From Carallia brachiata (lineage: Eukaryota; Streptophyta; Magnoliopsida; Malpighiales; Rhizophoraceae): DNA of 64,000 bases. A program made the position numbers and the translations under genes. Below the pieces are notes generated by a model. That model saw nothing but the letters and a program-made list of their open reading frames with translations. It was not told the DNA's origin and did no database searches. Location: the NCBI GenBank assembly GCA_021464245.1, contig JADCRB010000110.1, forward strand, positions 1,488,001 through 1,552,000, written 5' to 3'. Positions 13,301-23,248 of the stretch are shown here, piece by piece (the stretch's first letter is position 1; each line of letters opens with the position of its first letter).

Positions 13301-14082
13301 ATAATACCTGTGCAAAATAAGGAGGATGATTATATCGACAATCGCTTCCATATCCACACAACCCAGTCCTTACATAATGTACACAGTCTCGTTCAACTGG
13401 ACGACCTGGGTATGCACTTGATTGAGAAGTAACACCTTGTTCATGGTTATCATGGATTTTTAGCCGCCGGACTGCCTCTGCAAAAGCCCCAAAGAATCAA
13501 AGATTAGCGACCCTCGACCGAGACAGCAGTAGCACGTTGACAAAAGCACTGGAAACTCACTTGATACAAAGGCATTCAAAAAACAGAAACAAAAGTCTTC
13601 AGACGCACAAAGTACAGACATTTCCGACTTTAGCGACATGTTTAGATCACTGCATCAATCATCAGAGCCGTCTAAAATCCAAAAACCCACCACACCAATT
13701 AAACGAAAAAAGTTGCTGGCCTGATCAATTCAAGCAAGTTAAACACACTTCCATAACTAAACACGAACCGATCAACAAAAAAAGAAAGGCCTCAACAACA
13801 AAGTAATAAACCAAAGGAGAAACCAATAACTACTAACACATTCCCACAAAAAAAAAAAGGTAACCACAACATTAAAATGTAAAGAGAAAGCACTAACAAA
13901 AACAACAAATATCAGATCCTCCTTGCCTTTCAAAACCCACAAAAAGAGAATGTTTTTTTTTATAAAAAAAAAAGCCAAAAATAATAATAATAAAAATCGA
14001 TGGCACCTTCCATGTGATCAGAAGATTGATTTAAGACCGCATTGCTCTTACTTTGCCTCTTGCTATTGTTATCATCCGGCAT
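10344..14082 (-). CDS. CCCH zinc-finger protein of the ZFN type (five fingers), seven exons, two frame-breaking single-base losses
   Basis: Predicted nuclear nucleic-acid-binding protein. Exons (coding order): 14007-14082, 13308-13477, 13079-13132, 12168-12284, 11749-12056, 10930-11202, 10344-10699, all with GT..AG introns. Each finger fits C-x8-C-x5-C-x3-[17 protein letters not shown] (exon 2), [16 protein letters not shown] (spanning exons 3-4), [16 protein letters not shown] (exon 5), [16 protein letters not shown] (exon 6), [16 protein letters not shown] (exon 7). The start ATG (14080-14082) opens [14 protein letters not shown] and joins in phase to exon 2. Five fingers and a length near 451 residues match plant ZFN1-like proteins. 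Exon 5 is 308 nt and exon 7 is 356 nt, each one base short of fitting its phase-0 borders; the frame breaks just after HHPQP (near 11970) and after DHPIPGF (near 10610). Read literally, the protein stops shortly after finger 3. I call it a gene because everything else is intact. Confidence 0.85.
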
Positions 14083-16770
14083 CGATAACCCACACAATTT
14101 CTACCAAAAAAGAAAAAAAGACAGAGCCGATCTCTTCCTTTTCTTGGAATAATTTCCGATTTCTTAACGGAATTCAAGAAAAGGCCAAAAAAAAAAAAAA
14201 AGACGATTTATAATTTTGTGATTAAAGGCAGCGATCGTGTAATTCCCAGAGAAAGGAAAATCTTTTTCAAGCAATGCGTGTAGAAGAAGAGATGGGAATC
14301 ATGGATTGCAAATATATTCCCAATTTGATTAAATTCTCTCTCTACTTTTTTCCTTTTTGTTTTCCCCCGTTTCCTTATTCGCATCTACTTCTAGTCTTCT
14401 AGTTTTGTTTTCACTTTTTATCAACGAAGAAGGTGTGAAAGCGAAACCTGCCTTTTTTCCAAAATAAAAAAAAAGGAAATAGTATATGGCATTTTGACAA
14501 TATTACCCCTATAGCTTAATGCTATTGCTAGTAAAAAGATTCTAGGATATTTGGCTATGCCTAACCTATTATAGAAAACGCCAAAATACTCTTTGCCAAA
14601 ATGGGAGGATCTACTATAATTTATGATCACATCTCTTAAATAAATAAAATATTATATATTATTAAATAAATTATATATTTTTTTATTTATTATTTGTATA
14701 TCTTTTATATAATTTGTTAATATATTCACGTAGCCTTATTTTTTTAAAATAAGAGAATCGTAGTTCCGTGCCAAAAAAAAATTGTTGTTAACTAATGAAC
14801 TTTTTTTTATATTAAATCATAAGAAAATTAGGTCTCTTTCACACATCCAAATTTTAGTAGTTTTAACTTTTTCTCACAGTGTGGTGGTTTGTAGGTATGA
14901 CGTGTGCGTATGCAATGAGCCAATGACTTAAAAAAAGATTTTATTTTTTTAATTTATTAAATATTTTTAGTTCGATAACAAATGTAAATGAGGAAACATG
15001 AGCATATATTTGGTTCAATTAAGTTATTATTAAGATAGAATTAATATAATTTAAATAATTAATATTGGCGGCATTTATGATTTTGGGTAAAAATCAAAAC
15101 ATTATTATTGAGAAATATTCACGCGGCTGGCCCTGCAGACGCTTGGGAAGTGGCAATGCAAAATATTTTCCTGCAATTTCGCAAGAAAGATGGTCAAGGG
15201 TATTTATGTCCTTTCAATTGTGATTGTCTTAAATGTGTGCAGGTAGCGTGAGTGTTACGGCGTAATATTTTTTGTTTCGTGTTCAAGTAAATAAACAAAC
15301 ACAGTAAAAATAATCATCACCGTCGAAGCGCGCGAACTTCAGGACGGCTCTGAGCTGTGTGGGCCACAGGATTTGAGTTCCCAACGGGACCCATATAATG
15401 TTCCCCCTAGACTTGCATATTTGCAATGACAACATTGCCCCTTTAAGATTCATGACTAAGCATGAGAGAGGAAAATAATGGAAAGAAAAATGTGGAAGAG
15501 GAAAATAAAATTAGAGAAAAATTTGGTGATTTTACACTGTGTTTAAAAAGAGATAAGGATAAAAAATTAAAATTTTTTTATTTAATAAATGGTAGAAGTA
15601 AGAGAAAAAAATAATATATTAAAATATTAATTTTATCATCATAATAAAAGACTCTATATATATAGAAATAATAAAATTATTTAATAAAATTAGTAAAAAA
15701 ATTAATAATTTTTCTCTTATTTTTAAAAATAATGAAACTAATATACTTGAAAAAAAAAATTAAAAATTTTCTCTTTTTTATTTTTCATACGTGTTCCAAA
15801 CATAAAATTCTCTTTTTCCCTAGTTTTTATCTTTCTTTTTCTCTCCCAATCAAGGTGCTAAGGACACTTATGTCTAAGGATAAAGGATGGAAATCCTAAT
15901 AAGATCTAGAAATCTTAATAAGATCTAGAAATCTGATAAAAGGACAAAAGATTTAAAACAGGGTTTTTGCTGTAAGAAGAAACTGGGAAGAGAAAAATTA
16001 CATGCATAAGAAAAAACATTGTATCAATAAAAAAAAATATAAATTAATTATATTTTATTTAATTTCATAAATAATGCTAAATATAAAAAAAAATACAGTA
16101 TTATTTTCTTTTTATTCTCGTCTCGCTTTTTATGTGTTAGGCGCTGGACCTGCTGTTGGTCAGTAACAATATTGTCTCGGTCAATTGTCCCGATTATTCA
16201 GACCGTTGGATTTAAATTTTTTTGTAAGGTCGTACGGGACCCACAAACGCGGAAAGTGGAAAAAGGAAAAACAAATAACCCTTGTCCCGTAGTTAACGCG
16301 TTAATACAGTGGGTCCCAGTGGCCTTTCAGGAAGTACCACAATATGACTTTGTGAGATTAAATTATTTTTTAATTAAAAAATATATTCATTTTTTTATTA
16401 AAAAAAAATATTCGTTGTGATATACGTCGAACACTAGATTTATGAGTGAAGGTTTCAATATTTTCATTTATTTTGTCCCATTTAATTAAATTAATTAAAA
16501 AAAATCTATTATTTAAATATCATTAAGTTTAAATAGATTTTTTCAGGTTGACTTTATGATATTAAATAAAGGATGTCTATACTATTAATTTATATTTATT
16601 TTATATTATACTAGAAGTGCTAAACACGCTTAAAATGTATACAATAATTTTTTTTCCCTAATTGGTGTTATACGGTAAGAAGTTACTGAAGGAGTAGAAC
16701 GTATATGTACTTACAAGTTACTGTGTAACTGTATAAAAACTTAAAATTATTAAGTAAGGAGTAAGGTACA
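14083..16770. other. ZFN leader/promoter side, then AT-rich intergenic sequence
   Basis: The first few hundred bases should contain the 5' untranslated region and promoter of the minus-strand ZFN gene; a CT-rich stretch at 14333-14365 is GA-rich on its coding strand. Beyond 14640 the sequence is A/T-rich with no coding signal. At 15538-15815 a pair of poorly matching ends (tgtgtttaaaaag and, inverted, tgtttggaacac) hints at another AT-rich MITE, but I could not fix it. Near 15902-15930, gatctagaaatct is directly repeated. Confidence 0.45.
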
Positions 16771-16789
16771 CCAATAAAATGTAGAATTT

Positions 16790-17145
16790 TGAAGTCCTAA
16801 ATTTTTATATTTTTGTATATATAAATCTTAAATTTTTTTAAAATTTCATTTGAATTCTTAATTTTTTAATTTTTTATCAAATTAGTATATCTGTTAACAA
16901 AAAATGGTTAATCTATTAAAAAATAATTTTGGTCTTATAAAAATTATTTAAAAAATTAAAATAAACTAATTTTTCTATTAAAAAATATATATTTTACATA
17001 TTTAATTAGTGTAATTATTGACTAAAAAATGTTTTATGTGTATATTTATTGATAAAAAATATTTAATTCATTCATTTGACTTTTTTTAATAATTTTTATT
17101 AATTTAAACTCATTTATTAAAAAAAATAAAAATATTTACACTTGA
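16790..17145. repeat. Partial copy of the MITE family found at 41595-43166
   Basis: The order of blocks matches the outer element of the nested pair: agtcctaaa, then atttcatttgaattctta, then tatctgttaacaaaaaatgg, then aatctattaaaaaataat, then tttaattagtg, then aaactcatttatta. The same blocks occur at 42683-43030 with modest differences. The right third, including the inverted terminal arm, is missing or unrecognisable here, so this copy looks truncated. Confidence 0.55.
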
Positions 17146-17184
17146 AAAATTATATATCTCGTACATTAATTTAGTGTCTGAAAG

Positions 17185-17210
17185 GGAAATTATATATATA
17201 TATATATATT

Positions 17211-17241
<31 letters not shown>

Positions 17242-17245
17242 ATAA
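17185..17245. repeat. (AT)n microsatellite
   Basis: Alternating ta/at dinucleotides with small interruptions, directly visible. Confidence 0.85.
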
Positions 17246-18774
17246 TATAAAATATATTACATCTTTTGGTACTGTAACGCAATTTGACATTCTTTGTTTC
17301 GTGCTAGCAGAGATCAAACGCGACCTTGGAAGTAATTATGAAGAAGATTTGGAAGAATATTTGTTAAGATCGGGTGAATCTTGAAAAGATCTTACAAAGG
17401 GTATTGTCGTCCAGTCCGGGTTACTTTTGGACCCAAGAAATCTGCTGGAACGGTCAACGTCAGTCAGTCAGAGCAAAGAGATAAATGATGGTAATATTAA
17501 AAGAGTAAGAACGTGTGCATATATATTATATATAATATTAAAAAATATAATTAATTTAATTATTTATTTTTTATTTAATATTTTTTATATTTTAATTGTA
17601 TAAATTTATATTAATATTATCATTATATTTGTATATGTTACATAAATTTTTTTATTTTTAAATAAATTTATTATGTAATTTAATTTTAAATAATAATAAA
17701 TTAATTATATAATTATTTAATAATATTATTTATTTATTTATTTTTAAAATTTTAATTATTAATATTATATTATTATTATTTATCGTTATTTAAACTTTTT
17801 TTTTATTCCTTGTTAAAATTTATGCCACCATCTTATTCCACCGTAGGTCACTTTTAACAATTTGTTTACGTTTTTGTACGTGATTTAATAAAATTATTTT
17901 TTCTTAAAATTTCTTAAAATGTAATCATGACTGTCGAGATTTGAAATAGTAACATATCCACGTAAGAAAATTTGTGATATCAAATATTTTTTTTTTTTGA
18001 CAAGACATCAAATATTTTATTTTGAGATACACAATAAAAGTGATTAAAATGTACAGTAAATAAGTATCTTTCGATTTCTTTTAAAATACTTATTTCGGAA
18101 AAGAGCATCAATAGGTGAACGGATGAATTGGCCAACGACATAAGCCTCACTTCTAAAAAATAATACAAAATCAGTTTTTTTTTTAAAATTAAACTTTACA
18201 AATATTTAGTATTATTTTAAATATATGTAGTATTATTTTAAACATATTTAATTTTGTTTTAAATATTAATTTTTTTTATTTCAACACCTATCTATGATCA
18301 TTTTTTATGTCCACATATCTTTATTGCTCAAAAAAAGAAAATCTGTTTTTTATTTCTTGCGTACATGTTACTTCAAGTTAAAGAGTACACTACCCACCTT
18401 TTTTAGCAATAATTCTTTCTTCCCTTTCTTCATGAGATTTTGTGATTTCATTTTTTTATTAAAAAAAAAAAAAACAAGTTAACTCAATGATAAGTGTAAG
18501 AAAAAACTTTAGTTGAATACACTAAAACAAATTTAAGTTAGATTTAATCTTATAAATTATGAAATTATGTGTCTGTCATGCTTAATAAATGAATAAAATA
18601 TGTGCACATTCTTCTATAAATTCTGGTAATGATTTTTTTTTCCTGCTCTAACCTCTATATTTTTTTTGACAATAAAGTGTTAACTTTTATTAATTTTGAA
18701 TGTTTAAAAGAAATAAAAATAAAAGATTTCAAGAAGAGTTGTACATTCAGTACATGAGATATATACCATCTTTA
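17246..18774. other. AT-rich intergenic sequence; no gene seen
   Basis: No supported coding frame on either strand. The patch 17275-17490 is less A/T-rich and carries cagtcagtcag near 17460, but it has no recognisable function. Confidence 0.5.
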
Positions 18775-19602
18775 AATTATTTTATAACTCATTCAGCAAC
18801 TTTGTTAATACTTTTAAAAATACATTCAACATCACTATAAGCAAAAGATAACAAGAGGTGTTTGATGTCTGCCAGTCGGGGCTGACTTCCCATGACCTCT
18901 CTTTGTAAAGTTTCTGCAAAGTTAAGACAATGAGCTTAGCATCAATTTTAATAATCGAGAGAAGTGATCCCAAGAAAGTAATTAACTAGGCTCTCCACAA
19001 AATAGCCGTGGCTTCAGTTTGAAGAGTTGATCTTATATATCTTGACACACAACTCAATCTTCAATTATAATTTATCGGGAATTCCTACAAATTGTAGCCA
19101 TCCTTGCTCATTTGGTAACCTCATTAAAGAGGCATCACAATTAACTTTATAAAAGCTAGCGCAGTAGTTGGGGAGGGTACACAGTCATTCTTCATTGTAA
19201 AGAAATAATAGATAAAGTTGGAAGGCTCGTATCCTTTTTAGCGTGTGGCATGGGGCCGGACGCATTTGCTCAAAAACAAATTCATTTCAGACTTTCCATA
19301 TATGTCAGCACTGAATTGCTAACTTCATGGTTATCTCCCTTTGACCCATTTCAATGAAGCTGTCAAACACATCTTGCCACCCTATAGGAAAAGAAGGGAA
19401 TCCTAACGCCTGAGGGAAATAGCCCATTTCCCCACCTTTCCAAGTACTCTCAGCATGTGGACATAAAAACAGAAGATGCTCCACTGTTTCTTTAGGGAAG
19501 CCACACAACATACATTCCTCAGTAGTTACTATTCTTCTCTTGAACAAATTCTCTTGGATTGGAAGGGTGTTTTGCATGCCCCGCCAAATAAATAGGCTCC
19601 TG
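18775..19602 (-). mobile_element. Decayed LINE (non-LTR retrotransposon) 3' part: zinc-binding domain and RNase H remnant
   Basis: On the minus strand, 19305-19577 encodes LPIQENLFKRRIV, then CMLCGFPKETVEHLLFLCPH, then W. This is the reverse-transcriptase zinc-binding (zf-RVT) pattern seen at the C-terminal side of plant LINE ORF2. Downstream on the same strand, interrupted by stops and frameshifts, come fragments typical of the RNase H-like domain: YKVNCDASL (about 19150), DAKLIV (about 18920) and LADIKHLLLSFAYSDVEC (about 18830-18880). The copy is dead. Its 5' side is interrupted at 19602 by the insertion described next, and a little more of it (LAQEPIYL-type reading or its frame neighbours) continues at 20752-20790. 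Confidence 0.75.
19586..19602. repeat. Target-site duplication, left copy (17 bp)
   Basis: The 17 bases aaataaataggctcctg are repeated perfectly at 20735-20751, flanking the insertion. This is the length expected for target-primed reverse transcription. Confidence 0.9.
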
Positions 19603-20734
19603 ATAGTTCACTTTAAATTAAAAAATATATTTTTCCTCTCTCTAAACTCTCTCGAGCCCGTTTGTTGAGAAACGCCGGCTGGCCGGTGGCGGTGGCCACC
19701 ACCTCCGCCGGCCAGTCGCTGATCACCCCGTCCCAAGCTTTCCTCTGTTTTTCTTTTTTCTCCCCTCTTCTTCGTTTGGTCCCTACCATCTTTCTTTCTC
19801 TTTCCCGCTTCCTTCCTCCACAGACTACAAAATACTCTTCATGGGGCTTTTTTGACTTGGTTTATGTCGATCGGGCTCGAATAATGTCACCCATAGCCTT
19901 CAGAGTTCCGGATCGGCACTCCCTGGTCCTTTTCATCCACTTTCAACTTTTTCGGTGAATGTGCCACCGTCTCCTACGCTGCCGGCGCCGCTGTACCGGC
20001 GGCCGGCGAGCGCGTCTCCGACCCTGCTCTCGCTGCCGACGCCGCTGTAACCGGCGGCCGGCGAGCGTGTCTCCGACCCTGCTCTCGCTGCCGACGCGTT
20101 TGTACGGCTGTTGGCCCGACCGTCGAGATCCAGTTACTGGAGTACGAGCGAAGGCCGCCGGCGCTGGCCCCGGTCACTGTTACTGCCTTCGCTGGCCGAG
20201 CTGTCATCACTGTCAACCTTTCCGCGCCGGCCATGTCTGTGCCGCCGCCGATCACATCCCTCCGCTGTTGCCGCCGTCCAGTGCTGCCACTGGAATCCTC
20301 TGCAAGTGCTTTTGTTGGACACTTTTGAGTTGGGTGAATTGCTGCTGTGTTATTTTACTGCTTGCAGATTTACTGTTTTGGAATTCATTGCGGTAGTACT
20401 TGGATGAATTTCGATTTAGGTCCGCCGAAGTGCGGAATGTGTTGCTTTATGCGAATGTATCCGCCGATGTGCGGAATGTGTTGCTTTATGCAACTTTCTA
20501 TGACTGGATTATGTTTAGTTAACACTTGGTGTTAGTTAGTGTAGTCTCAGTCTAGCAAGTTATTTCGGGCTTTTGCTCGATTCCTTTATGGTCAGTTGGA
20601 CCATGTTATATGTAGGCCAGGTTTGTCGATTCTCTCTTCTGCTTTACGCAGATTTTTCCGATCACTTCGAGTCGGTCCTTTGTATACTTTCATCAAGTAT
20701 TAATGCAATGGATCTGTTTCAGTCAAAAAAAAAA
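19603..20734 (+). mobile_element. GC-rich 1132-bp poly(A)-ended retroposed element inside the LINE
   Basis: The insertion ends in a run of A after ctgtttcagtc and is flanked by a perfect 17-bp duplication, so it was inserted by LINE-type retrotransposition in plus orientation. Its base composition is very unlike the surroundings: CT-rich then GC-rich (gccgccg tracts) from 19650 to 20310. It contains two internal tandem duplications: 54/55 bp at 19987-20040 and 20041-20095, and 39 bp at 20421-20459 and 20460-20498. No reverse transcriptase is present. The frames inside (19662-19958, 19959-20396) look like accidental GC-rich frames. It is either a non-autonomous LINE derivative that kept its 5' and 3' untranslated regions, or a retrocopy of an unknown transcript. 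Confidence 0.82.
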
Positions 20735-20751
20735 AAATAAATAGGCTCCTG
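20735..20751. repeat. Target-site duplication, right copy (17 bp)
   Basis: Perfect match to 19586-19602. It follows directly on the poly(A) tail of the inserted element. Confidence 0.9.
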
Positions 20752-21060
20752 CGCCAACCTCTTCACTCTTGAATCTTAGCACAATAGTTTTTAATGAATA
20801 CACGCACCTTAAACTTGCAAAGTTGTTATTTATTTATTTTTTACTATTCAAAAAGGTGTATTGTTAATGTATCGGTTGTCATATTTGTGGGACGAGAGCA
20901 ATGAATTTTTTTTTTTCCTGCGCTAACCTCTTCGCTCTTGAATCTTAGAATAATAACATTGAATGAATGCACGCACCTTAAACTTGTAGAGTTGTCATTT
21001 ATTTATTTTTTTCCATTAAAAAATGTATTGATAATATGTCTTGTTGTATTTGTCGGTTGA
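20748..21060. repeat. Direct repeat, about 170-bp unit, two copies
   Basis: Copy 1 begins cctgcgccaacctcttc at 20748 and copy 2 begins cctgcgctaacctcttc at about 20919. Both continue with ctcttgaatcttag, then aatgaat.cacgcacctt, then ttatttatttt. Each copy starts inside the LINE-derived edge, so the duplicated unit includes a scrap of the LINE. A shorter related piece (cctgctctaacctct) sits at 18641. Confidence 0.7.
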
Positions 21061-21109
21061 AACTAGAGTAACTCAATTTATAACATTTCATTCAACTACT
21101 ATTAAAGAC

Positions 21110-21788
21110 ACAAACCCACCAATTGAGTATTAGTAAAACTAATCATAATTCTGCTATTAAAAACTACCACAATTATTGAGTTTAGAGCTCAACGTTGTGT
21201 TGTAGTCTTTTCTTGTAAAAGTAGATGACCAGTCATTCGTTATAGAAAAACGCAGAGGTGAGACTTCAAACTTGCACAATTGTCATTTAAGTGAGCACTT
21301 AATAGAAATTTGAATTTTTATTTTTATTTTTAAAAGTCTTACACTCTAATTTTGAAATTAGGATATAAAATTTATTGAAATATAGAAAACTACTTGTTAC
21401 GTAATTTACTGTTTAACAAGCATTTTTTTGAAAAAAAAAATTGCAGGTTTGAACCAACCTAAGTATTAGTAGAACCAACCATAATTCCGCTATTAAAAAT
21501 CACCACAATTATTGAGTTTAGAACTCAACGTTGTGTTATAGTCTTTTCTTACAAAAGTAGATAACTGACCATTCGTTATAGGAAGACGCAAAGGTGACGT
21601 TTCAAACTTGCACAATTGTCATTTAAGTGAGCGCTTAATAGAAATTTGAATTTTTATTTTTATTTTTAAAAGTCTTACACTCTAATTTTGAAATTAAAAT
21701 ATAAAACTTATTGAAATACAGAAAACTACTTTGTTACGTAATTTACTGTTTAACAAGCATTTTTTTGAAAAAAAAAAATTGCAGGTTT
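21110..21788. repeat. Tandem duplication, about 337-bp unit, two copies
   Basis: Copy 1 (about 21110-21452) and copy 2 (about 21450-21788) share the same run of blocks: agtattagta, then attattgagttta, then caacgttgtgtt, then caaacttgcacaattgtc, then ttaatagaaatttgaat, then tgtttaacaagc, then aaaattgcaggttt. They differ by scattered substitutions only, so the duplication is fairly recent. The first third of the unit belongs to the dispersed family listed in the findings. Confidence 0.8.
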
Positions 21789-23248
21789 GCTTCACAAGTG
21801 TCTTCGTGGTGGCGGCACTTTATTGCGGAGGTGATAATACTCTTGTGGCGTAACTTTTCACCTGAACATTTGATTCCAGCAGGAAAAGTCGAAAACAAGG
21901 CCCCATGATTTTGTGCTGTTTGGAGCAACGACTTTCCTCATCCAATTCCCTTCGGATCAATTTTCCCTTCTTCCTTTTGAATATTAGCTGCTGTCCCTCT
22001 GATTAATATTGAATAACGTAATATGCCATTTTTTTTTCTTTAAAAAACAGGACCACGCAAATGTTGCTTTGATCATTTACATCATTCATTTGCGTCGTTG
22101 CCATATGTGGCTACTAGTCAACTACTTTGGTACATATTTGTACGTACGTCGCTATTTTCTTTTTACAGTTTGGTTCTATAAATTCTCTCTATTCCAAAGA
22201 AGAATCCTCCTTATTGCCAAAACAAAAGTTCAACTTTTTTTATTGTATTATGTTGATTTTTTCTTTTTTTTTTGTTTTGTTTTGTTTTGTTTTTAACAGA
22301 CGGTTATTAACTTTGGCTGGCCTTGGCTGGCCCAAAGTTAACAACCGTATATTTGGATTTCATCACCAAAAAGAGAGTGTTTTACATCGTTTTTGTGTAT
22401 TAAAGAGTTTTTAATCACGCAGGATTAAAAAAAAAAGAGTTTTAATCACATTATTATCCCCAATTAGTTTACCGTTTAGGTATTAATTTGGGTTTGGTGC
22501 GCATTCTCGCATTAGGATGGGAATTTTTTTGTCCATAAAATAAGAAAACAAAAATAATATTTCACAAATTTGTCATAAAGAATTACAATGCTAAACTAAA
22601 CTTGATGGTAAACTAGACTATTATACAAATTAATAAAAAAAATAATTTTATGGTATCTAATAAAAATATTAGACTCTTTAGTTTATATCTTTTTATATTA
22701 ATAATAAAAGAACGTGGAAAAAAAGAAAAAAGTAAGAAATAATATTTATACACAAAAAATAAATTTTTTAATCATAATAAATTACAATCAATATTAAAAT
22801 GATTGATTTCCTAAATTTATAGTTCAAACAATATAACAATAAAATAGAAGTTAAGAGTATTCTTAACTGTTCTCATTTCTTAATCAGTTGGCATAAATTT
22901 AAGAAAAATTTTTGAAAAAATTTTATTAACTCCCGTTGGTTGGAGTTTATTTATTTATAATTTATAATAAAAAATAAAAAAGAAAAAGGAGCTAACGGCT
23001 GTGTGCAACCATTAATCCACTATCCAAACACACGGCCACTCCAGTAGCCCAAAAAAAACGAGCAATATCACGTGGACCATTCTCACCCTCACACACCTAT
23101 TCACTGGACCCCACGCTTCCTCTTCTCTTCTTCTTCTTCCTCTCCTTCGTCTCTCTCCGTCTTTGATTTTCAGAAAAAAAGAAAAAACAGAGCGCGAAAA
23201 GCCACCATTGAAACAACATACCAAAACGCAGAAGGAGCAAATCGGCGA
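21789..23248. other. Intergenic and COP1 upstream region
   Basis: No separate gene seen. The palindrome around 22300-22345 (acggttattaactttggc...gccaaagttaacaaccgt) is a perfect-looking short inverted repeat. From about 23050 to 23248 the sequence becomes CT-rich (ttcttcttcc), as expected of the COP1 5' untranslated region. No convincing TATA box was found. Confidence 0.5.
22299..22350. repeat. Short inverted repeat (hairpin)
   Basis: The arm cggttattaactttggc is matched on the far side of a short centre by gccaaagttaacaaccg, its reverse complement apart from one base. Could be a cruciform, or the remnant of a small foldback element. No function is implied. Confidence 0.6.

Noticed and set aside
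18775..19577. An active retrotransposon
   Set aside because: The RNase H part is full of stops and frame changes and the reverse transcriptase core is missing.
19662..20407. Several GC-rich open frames on both strands (61-145 residues)
   Set aside because: They lie in the retroposed GC-rich element; frames are open on both strands, as GC-rich sequence allows, and no domain is visible.
23072..23248. N-terminal extension of COP1 (in-frame ATG at 23072)
   Set aside because: The extra 59 residues are encoded by CT-rich leader-like sequence, and COP1 proteins start with a sequence like that at 23249 (MEEVSTG).
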